From positions 1-10,716 of the forward strand of contig NZ_DYXM01000084.1 of NCBI RefSeq assembly GCF_020742175.1: a DNA stretch of 10,716 bases, in the 5' to 3' direction. Shown piece by piece: positions 1 to 5,342 of this stretch (its first letter is position 1; every line of letters starts with the position of its first letter). This stretch comes from Dietzia timorensis. Its GTDB lineage: Bacteria; Actinomycetota; Actinomycetes; Mycobacteriales; Mycobacteriaceae. The position numbers were made by a program, and so were the translations under genes. Under the pieces are notes generated by a model. That model ran no database searches, was not told where the DNA came from, and saw nothing but the letters and a program-made list of their open reading frames with translations.

Positions 1-574
1 CCTCGGGCCATTGCTGGGGATGGATGATCTCGCCTCCGAACTCGTCCTCGCCCGGATACTGAGGGCGGTAGCCGTTGTCGTGGGAGTAGTACCCGGCGCC
101 GAAGTGCACGCGGCGTGCCCAAATGGTGCGCTCCGCGGGGCGCTCGGATTCGCCTTCGGCGGTTCGGGACTCCGCCGTCACACGGTAGAGCTCTCGGGAG
201 CTGTCCCAGTCCGCCATGGCGATGAAGGAGCGCAGGTGGAGGCGATCGAGAGCGCCGCTCGCGCGGGCCGCGTCGCGGATGTACTCCTTGATCTCCGGGC
301 CCTCGCCGAGCGTGGAGGCGTGCGGCCACTGGTGGAAGGGGAAGCCGAACGTCGCCATGTCGGAGTCCGAGCGGATTCCCGGGTAACGGAAGGTGTGCCA
401 CGTGCCGCCGAGGTCACTCTGCACGTCGTGAACTTCCCACTGCCACGCGGGGAAGGCCTCGGCGACGTGATGGGCGAGGTCGATCCCCGCGATGCCCGCT
501 CCGACGATGAGCAGGTCGAGGGGGTTTTCTTGCGTTCCGGCGGTGTCGCGGGCACCGGTCGAAGTCGTAGTCAT
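1..574 (-). CDS. Baeyer-Villiger-type flavin monooxygenase, MymA/EthA-like (N-terminal part; runs off the left edge)
   Basis: Reading the minus strand from ATG 574-572 gives 191 codons without a stop up to the edge. The protein has an N-terminal FAD Rossmann motif GAGIAG (residues 25-30) after a short beta strand, then GGTW (56-59) followed by the FRYPG and RSDSDM segments typical of this family. The type I Baeyer-Villiger fingerprint FxGxxxHxxxWP is exact at residues 179-190. Family knowledge: such enzymes use FAD, NADPH and O2 to oxidise ketones or heteroatoms in the cytosol; relatives include M. tuberculosis MymA and EthA, each about 490 residues, so roughly 300 residues lie outside the window. 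The NADPH-binding motif is not seen because of the cut. The gene is divergent from the AraC-type regulator, a layout like mymA/virS, so control by that regulator is inferred. No strong Shine-Dalgarno site precedes the start. The substrate is unknown. Confidence 0.93.
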   Translation of the reverse strand, partial: MTTTSTGARDTAGTQENPLDLLIVGAGIAGIDLAHHVAEAFPAWQWEVHDVQSDLGGTWHTFRYPGIRSDSDMATFGFPFHQWPHASTLGEGPEIKEYIRDAARASGALDRLHLRSFIAMADWDSSRELYRVTAESRTAEGESERPAERTIWARRVHFGAGYYSHDNGYRPQYPGEDEFGGEIIHPQQWPE

Positions 575-666
575 GGTCTTGACAATAGACCTCTTGGTGT
601 CAAAATAGTTGCTCTATCGCGACAAGAATTTGCTATTTCGCGCCAAACGCGGGGATTGTGGGCGAT
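575..666. promoter_or_regulatory. Divergent intergenic control region with candidate operators
   Basis: This 92-bp gap between the divergent monooxygenase and regulator genes is clearly more AT-rich than the flanking coding DNA. It holds an interrupted dyad, TGTC-N3-ATAG-N5-CTAT-N3-GACA, at 598-624. It also holds a direct repeat, TTGCTCTATCGCG at 609-621 and TTGCTATTTCGCG at 630-642, which match at 11 of 13 positions and start exactly 21 bp apart. A further ATAG-containing copy (GACAATAG, 581-588) lies 20 bp left of the ATAG at 605-608. The plus strand has a TTGACA hexamer at 579-584, but no convincing -10 at the right distance, so promoters are not assigned. AraC-family proteins commonly bind repeats about two helical turns apart; binding by the adjacent regulator is inferred. 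Confidence 0.6.
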
Positions 667-1674
667 ATGGCATATGTGCGGTCGGCCGGGGTGCGCGGCG
701 TGCGATCGGTGATCGAATCGCTCGGCGGCAATGCCGATTTGCTCGCGCGCCGCTCGGGCCTGCCCGAAGGGGCACTCGACGATGACGAGATCCTCGTCCA
801 GGACGTTGCCATCGGCATCCTGCTCGAAACGGCAGCGGCAGAGCTCAACTGCCCCGACTTCGGGCTCCGCGTCGCACTGGAACAGGACTTCAGCATGCTG
901 GGCCCGCTCGCCGTCGCGATCCAGAACGCCCGTACCGCGACCCAGGCCTTGGAGATGACGTCGAAGTACATGTTTTTCCACGCCCGCTCGCTCGAGATCT
1001 CCGTCGTCGAGGATCCGCTCGGTGAGCCGGGAATCCTCGGTGTGCGGTACGGACACAGCGACCCCGACGTTCCGCTGCCGCCACAGGCTATCGACATGGC
1101 GCTACTGTTCGTGCACCGCTCGATCACCCAATTGCTCGGCGAAGACTACGGGCTGCGATCCGTGCTGGTTCCCCATGAACTCCACGTCTCTCCTGCGCGC
1201 TATCGGGAGCTCTACGGCGCACCGGTCGAGACGGGGTGGGACGATGCCATGCTGCGGGCCCCGGCCCGGCTCCTCGACGAGCCTTTCGACGTCGTCAGCC
1301 CATCGGCCGGCGAGCTCGCGGTCGCGTACCTCGAGCGGCGCAGGACCGGTAAGGCCGACAGCATGGCCGAACGCACCCGCGAGATCCTGCGAGAATTTCT
1401 CGACACGGGCGTTTCCACTATCGGGGACACCGCGAAGCTGCTCGCCGTGTCCACCCGAACGCTGCAGCGCGCCCTCCAACGGGATGGCACCAGTTTCTCG
1501 GCGATTCTCGACGACGTCCGCAGGGAGGTCGCCATGCGGCTCGTCACGACCACCGATCTGCCCTTTTATCAGATCGCCTACGCGCTGGCGCTGGATGACG
1601 TCACGACCTTCAGCCAATACGCGCGCCGCTGGTGGGGCGTGACCGCGCGCGAATTCCGCGCCGCTGCGCGGTGA
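667..1674 (+). CDS. AraC-family transcriptional regulator with arabinose_bd-like N-terminal domain (VirS-like)
   Basis: The protein is 335 residues from ATG 667, or 338 from an in-frame GTG at 658. A GGGG run at 651-654 sits too close to the GTG and somewhat far from the ATG, so the start is uncertain. The N-terminal two thirds fit the arabinose_bd type of effector/oligomerisation domain (helical start, then the LARRSGLPEGAL segment and the FGLRVALEQ segment). The C-terminal roughly 90 residues are an AraC DNA-binding domain: first helix-turn-helix around GDTAKLLAVSTRTLQRAL, second around LPFYQIAYALALDD, ending in the diagnostic RRWWGVTAREFR. Its length and architecture match VirS of M. tuberculosis (340 residues), which controls the divergent mymA operon. 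The divergent monooxygenase here is therefore the likely target. The effector ligand is unknown. Confidence 0.93.
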   Translation: MAYVRSAGVRGVRSVIESLGGNADLLARRSGLPEGALDDDEILVQDVAIGILLETAAAELNCPDFGLRVALEQDFSMLGPLAVAIQNARTATQALEMTSKYMFFHARSLEISVVEDPLGEPGILGVRYGHSDPDVPLPPQAIDMALLFVHRSITQLLGEDYGLRSVLVPHELHVSPARYRELYGAPVETGWDDAMLRAPARLLDEPFDVVSPSAGELAVAYLERRRTGKADSMAERTREILREFLDTGVSTIGDTAKLLAVSTRTLQRALQRDGTSFSAILDDVRREVAMRLVTTTDLPFYQIAYALALDDVTTFSQYARRWWGVTAREFRAAAR

Positions 1675-1715
1675 ATCCGTCCCGCGGACTCCACGTTCCG
1701 CGCCGGCCGAGTCGA

Positions 1716-1751
1716 TAAGCTGAAGCGGTCGCCACCGAAGCAATCCAGGAG
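1716..1751 (+). promoter_or_regulatory. Possible promoter and Shine-Dalgarno site of the NUDIX-helicase pair
   Basis: The 85-bp gap after the regulator gene contains TAAGCT at 1716-1721, which fits a loose actinobacterial TANNNT -10 element, but no good -35 is visible. AGGAG at 1747-1751 lies 8 nt before ATG 1760 and is a convincing ribosome binding site. The promoter half is weak evidence: the NUDIX gene could also be reached by read-through from the regulator gene, since no terminator hairpin is obvious between them. Confidence 0.4.
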
Positions 1752-1759
1752 CTGCCCAG

Positions 1760-2170
1760 ATGAAGAAGGAAATTCACGTCGTCGGCGCGGTCGTGCACGC
1801 CGACGGGAAGATTCTCTCCGCACGCCGTGGTGAGGCGATGTCTCTTCCTGGGATGTGGGAGTTTCCCGGCGGCAAGATCGAGAAGGGCGAAACCCCGCGC
1901 GAGGCTCTCGTTCGCGAAATGCGCGAGGAGCTCGAGTGCACAGTGGAGATTGGCGACGAGGTCGCTTGCACGCGCCACGAATACGATTTCGGCTTCGTCA
2001 CCCTCACCACGTTCTATGCCTCGCTCGTCGATAGCGAGCCTAGTCTCACCGAACATGCCGAGATTCGCTGGATCCCCGCCACCGACCTCGATTCGGTCGA
2101 GTGGGCGCCCGCCGATATCCCGGCGGTCGACAAGATCATGGCGGACGCGGCGGCGAATGAGCGGGTCTGA
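1760..2170 (+). CDS. NUDIX hydrolase, MutT/CTP-pyrophosphohydrolase-like
   Basis: This 136-residue protein is the usual size for a single-domain MutT-like enzyme. The motif WEFPGGKIEKGE (33-44) opens the Nudix box, and the box Gx5Ex7REUxEE is intact over residues 38-57 (G38, E44, R52-E53, E56-E57). The usual Gly of the following xGU is Glu at residue 59. The C-terminal segment EIRWIPATDL...EWAPADIP is typical of the MutT/NudG type, which hydrolyses (oxidised or modified) nucleoside triphosphates to monophosphate and pyrophosphate in a Mg-dependent reaction. AGGAG 8 nt upstream supports ATG 1760. The stop is 3 nt before the GTG of the helicase gene, so the two are very probably co-transcribed and translationally coupled. 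The role could be nucleotide-pool cleaning or a function tied to the helicase; the exact substrate cannot be read from sequence. Confidence 0.92.
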   Translation: MKKEIHVVGAVVHADGKILSARRGEAMSLPGMWEFPGGKIEKGETPREALVREMREELECTVEIGDEVACTRHEYDFGFVTLTTFYASLVDSEPSLTEHAEIRWIPATDLDSVEWAPADIPAVDKIMADAAANERV

Positions 2171-2173
2171 CAC

Positions 2174-5161
2174 GTGGACCTGTCCACCCGCCTTCTCAAC
2201 GACCTGCGCTTCGGCCATCTCGATCGCACCTCCGCATCGGAGAAGCTGTTCAATCCAAGGCTTGTCTACAACGCCGAGCAGAACACGATGTTCAAGGCCA
2301 TCGTCGAAGAGCTCCGTCGCTCGCATGCGTTTACCTTCTCGGTCGCATTCGTCTCGCCCGACGCCATCGCCTCGCTCAAGCAGCCGCTAGTCGATTTCGC
2401 CGGCACCGGCCGCATCATCACCTCGACCTACCTCGGGTTCAATAACCCGAAAGCATTCCGCGAACTGGCTAACCTCCGCGACCTGGGCATAGAAGTTCAC
2501 GTCGTCGACGGCGCCGGCCGGGGGTTCCACCCCAAGGGGTTCCTGTTCGAACAACCCGTAAGTATGACGGCGATCGTCGGTAGTTCGAACCTGACCTCGA
2601 GTGCGCTCAAGCTCAATCATGAATGGAATCTGAAGTTCTCGGCACTGCCTGGCGGGGATATCGTCGACCAGCTTTCTGCCGCCGTCCAGACTCAGCTCGA
2701 CCGCGCAGTTCCACTCACGGACGAATGGATCGACCGGTACGAAGCGGAGTATGTCGCCCCTCCGCCTCGACCGCGCGGGCAAAAGGCGGCAGCCGGGACC
2801 GACGTGGTACCGGCGATCGTGCCCAACGCGATGCAGGCCGAGGCCCTGGAACAGATCGCGCTCATCCGCGATAGCGGAGAGAAAAAGGCGCTGGTGATCT
2901 CGGCGACCGGCACGGGAAAGACGATCCTCGCCGCGCTCGATGTTCGCGCATTCCGCCCGCGGCGGATGCTCTTCGTCGTCCACCGCGAGCAGATCCTCGA
3001 CCGCGCGATCGAGGAGTTCACCGCAGTGTTAGGGCTAGCCCCGGAAGATATCGGTAAGTACGTGGGCAGCTGCCGCGAAATCGACCGCCGCTACGTGTTC
3101 GCCACCCCGCAATCGCTGGGGTCGGGCGGCGCGCTCGAGGGAATCGACAAGAAACATTTCGACTACATTCTCGTCGACGAGGTGCATCGCGCGGGTGCGC
3201 AGCTGCACCTCAATATCCTCAACCACTTCACGCCCGATTTCCTTCTCGGTATTACTGCCACTCCCGAGCGCACCGACGACTTCAACGTGTTCGCGCTCTT
3301 CGATTTCAACGTGGCCTACGAGATCCGTCTGCAGCGAGCTCTCAAGGAAGAGATGCTCACGCCGTTCCACTACTACGGGATCTCGGATTTCGAGATCGAC
3401 GGCGAAGTGATTTCGGATACCTCCCAGCTGACGAGCCTTGTCTCGCCGGAACGCGTCGGACATGTCGTTGGCGCGATCGAACGGTATGGGCACGTCGGAA
3501 CTCAAGTCAAAGGTCTCATCTTTTGTAGTAGAAACGATGAGGCCAAGCAGCTGTCCGCCATGCTCAACTCCGCGTCGGTTCACGGGCACCAGTTGCGGAC
3601 GCGAGCGCTGTCCGGCGCGGACTCGATCGGTGAGCGCGAACAGGCGGTTGTCGATCTTGAGGCGGGGAGGCTGGACTACCTCGTCACCGTCGACATCTTT
3701 AACGAAGGCATCGACATCCGGTCGATCAATCAGGTGATCATGCTGCGCCAGACCAAGTCAAGCATCGTGTTCACGCAGCAGCTCGGCCGCGGACTACGAA
3801 AGTCACCGGGCAAGGACTACCTGGTCGTCATCGACTTCATCGGAAACTACGCCAATAACTTCCTGGTACCCATCGCTCTCTTCGGCGACAGCAGCCTCAA
3901 CAAAGATTCGATTCGGCGGCAGATGATCGAAGCGCAGGATGTCGGAGAGGTCGCAGGCCTCTCCAGCATCAACTTTGACGCCGTGTCCAAGGAACGCATC
4001 TTCACCGCGCTGGACGCGACGAAGCTTGACAGCATTCGCAACCTCAAGAAGGCGTTCAACGATCTTCAGGCACGTATCGGATCCACACCAACCTTGTGGG
4101 ACTTCGCGCGATTCGACGTGGCCGACCCGGTGGTCGTCGCCGGGGCAAAGGACAATTACTGGAACCTGCTCACGACATTCAAGGTGGCGGACTCCGGCCC
4201 CAACAAACGGGAGAACGAGGTCCTCACCTATGTCAGTCGTGAGTTCCTGGGAGGCAAACGCCCTCACGAACTACTGATGCTGCGCCGACTGCTCGACGAG
4301 CCAGAGCATCGGATGTCGATATCGACGTTTGTCGACATGTTGGTCGAGGAAGGCCTGTCCCACGACGCGGAGACGATCTCCTCCCTCCGGAGAATCGCAG
4401 ACCTGAGCTTCTTCACCGAAGTCGAACGCAAGAGATACGGCACGGCCCTCATCGAATGGACGGACGAGGAGATTGCGCTGGCCCCGGATATTTCAAGAAA
4501 GATCGACGTTGGCGGGGCGCTGCTCGATCAGCTGTCCGACGTCATAAATACGGGGTTGTACCTAGCTAGGCACCGCTACACGTGGGAATCGGATCTCGAA
4601 ATCGGGAAGAAGTACTCGCGAAAGGACGTGTGCCGGTTGCTCAATTGGGAAAGCAACCAGCAAGGGACGATGTACGGCTACAAGGTTGACTCGTATTCCT
4701 CGACGTGCCCGATTTTCGTGACTTACCACAAGCACGACGATGTCTCGGCCAGCACGTCGTACGAGGATTCGTTCCTCAACGAAAGCGTTCTCCGTTGGTT
4801 CACCCGCAGTAACCGCACCTTGAAGAGCAAAGAAGTGGATGCGATCGCCAAGAACGAGATCCCGCTTTATCTGTTCGCCAAGAAAGACGATGCCGAGGGG
4901 ACCGACTTCTACTTCCTCGGGACGGCCACGTCGGCGAACGCGCGGCAGACCACCATGCCCGGCTCGGAGGGGAAAGAGCTCAACGTCGTGACGATGGATC
5001 TTCATCTCGACGTCCCCGTTGAGGCAGGCCTGTACGACTACATAGTGACGTCGGGGGCGGAGCATCCGGTGGTGGACCCAGGCGACGCGGCAACGTATAT
5101 CGAAGCACCCGCGCAAGCCCAGCTTTCGCTGGATATCGGTGCTGAAAGCGACGAAGCGTAA
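2174..5161 (+). CDS. PLD-like nuclease / SF2 DEAD-DEAH helicase / DUF3427 fusion protein
   Basis: This 995-residue protein has three parts. Residues about 1-190 are a PLD-like (HKD-type) domain with HPK at 119-121, GSSNLT at 136-141 and NHEW at 148-151; only one HxK half-site is seen, and the usual Asp after it is Glu126. Residues about 215-560 are an SF2 helicase core: Walker A SATGTGKT (243-250), DEVH box (335-338), motif III TATP (361-364), motif V DIFNEGIDI (507-515) and motif VI QQLGRGLR (535-542). The remaining roughly 430 residues match the DUF3427 layout, ending in a beta-rich portion with FYFLG (912-916). Family knowledge: such proteins are predicted ATP-driven DNA helicase/nucleases often found in accessory or defence-like regions, with no settled function. 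The start is GTG 2174, 3 nt after the NUDIX stop, with only a weak ribosome site, consistent with coupling. Codon use is looser than in mfd, with CTA, AGA, AGG, GTA and a TTA codon, suggesting horizontal acquisition. Confidence 0.92.
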   Translation: MDLSTRLLNDLRFGHLDRTSASEKLFNPRLVYNAEQNTMFKAIVEELRRSHAFTFSVAFVSPDAIASLKQPLVDFAGTGRIITSTYLGFNNPKAFRELANLRDLGIEVHVVDGAGRGFHPKGFLFEQPVSMTAIVGSSNLTSSALKLNHEWNLKFSALPGGDIVDQLSAAVQTQLDRAVPLTDEWIDRYEAEYVAPPPRPRGQKAAAGTDVVPAIVPNAMQAEALEQIALIRDSGEKKALVISATGTGKTILAALDVRAFRPRRMLFVVHREQILDRAIEEFTAVLGLAPEDIGKYVGSCREIDRRYVFATPQSLGSGGALEGIDKKHFDYILVDEVHRAGAQLHLNILNHFTPDFLLGITATPERTDDFNVFALFDFNVAYEIRLQRALKEEMLTPFHYYGISDFEIDGEVISDTSQLTSLVSPERVGHVVGAIERYGHVGTQVKGLIFCSRNDEAKQLSAMLNSASVHGHQLRTRALSGADSIGEREQAVVDLEAGRLDYLVTVDIFNEGIDIRSINQVIMLRQTKSSIVFTQQLGRGLRKSPGKDYLVVIDFIGNYANNFLVPIALFGDSSLNKDSIRRQMIEAQDVGEVAGLSSINFDAVSKERIFTALDATKLDSIRNLKKAFNDLQARIGSTPTLWDFARFDVADPVVVAGAKDNYWNLLTTFKVADSGPNKRENEVLTYVSREFLGGKRPHELLMLRRLLDEPEHRMSISTFVDMLVEEGLSHDAETISSLRRIADLSFFTEVERKRYGTALIEWTDEEIALAPDISRKIDVGGALLDQLSDVINTGLYLARHRYTWESDLEIGKKYSRKDVCRLLNWESNQQGTMYGYKVDSYSSTCPIFVTYHKHDDVSASTSYEDSFLNESVLRWFTRSNRTLKSKEVDAIAKNEIPLYLFAKKDDAEGTDFYFLGTATSANARQTTMPGSEGKELNVVTMDLHLDVPVEAGLYDYIVTSGAEHPVVDPGDAATYIEAPAQAQLSLDIGAESDEA

Positions 5162-5229
5162 ATCGTAACGCCCAGCAATCCATAACGAGATTGCACGCAG
5201 CGTTCTCCACTGCCACTGCCGCTGTCCCC

Positions 5230-5255
5230 GGGCGGGCGAATGTCTGGGCCCGCCT
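5230..5255 (+). terminator. GC-rich hairpin after the helicase gene, possible terminator
   Basis: GGCGGGC (5231-5237) and GCCCGCC (5248-5254) form a perfect 7-bp stem with a 10-nt loop, extendable by one G-T pair. No T-tract follows, so this is not a textbook intrinsic terminator; it may still end the NUDIX-helicase transcript, since actinobacterial terminators often lack strong T-runs. Upstream of it, at 5207-5224, lies a small run of three near-identical hexamers (CCACTG, CCACTG, CCGCTG). Nothing else gene-like is visible in the 5162-5342 gap. Confidence 0.4.
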
Positions 5256-5310
5256 CTAGACTTGAAGTGTTTGGGTGATGGGTCGAGCGCTGCGAGAATG
5301 GCGACGATTT

Positions 5311-5333
5311 TATAGTCGGCGAGGCACAAGGAG
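5311..5333 (+). promoter_or_regulatory. Candidate -10 element and Shine-Dalgarno site of mfd
   Basis: TATAGT at 5311-5316 differs from the TATAAT consensus at one position and stands in a short AT-rich patch. No good -35 is seen 16-18 nt upstream, which is common in actinobacteria. AAGGAG at 5328-5333 lies 9 nt before GTG 5343 and fixes that start codon. A start of transcription shortly after the hexamer would give a very short leader with this ribosome site near its 5' end. Confidence 0.5.
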
Positions 5334-5342
5334 AGCGAAGAA

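Noticed and set aside
11..712. 233-residue plus-strand frame over the left end
   Set aside because: It is antisense to the monooxygenase, whose FAD motif and BVMO fingerprint are exact, and it runs through the divergent promoter into the regulator in another frame.
5198..5224. CAGCG/CGCTG hairpin after the helicase stop
   Set aside because: Only 5 bp with a 17-nt loop; the downstream 7-bp GC hairpin is a better terminator candidate.
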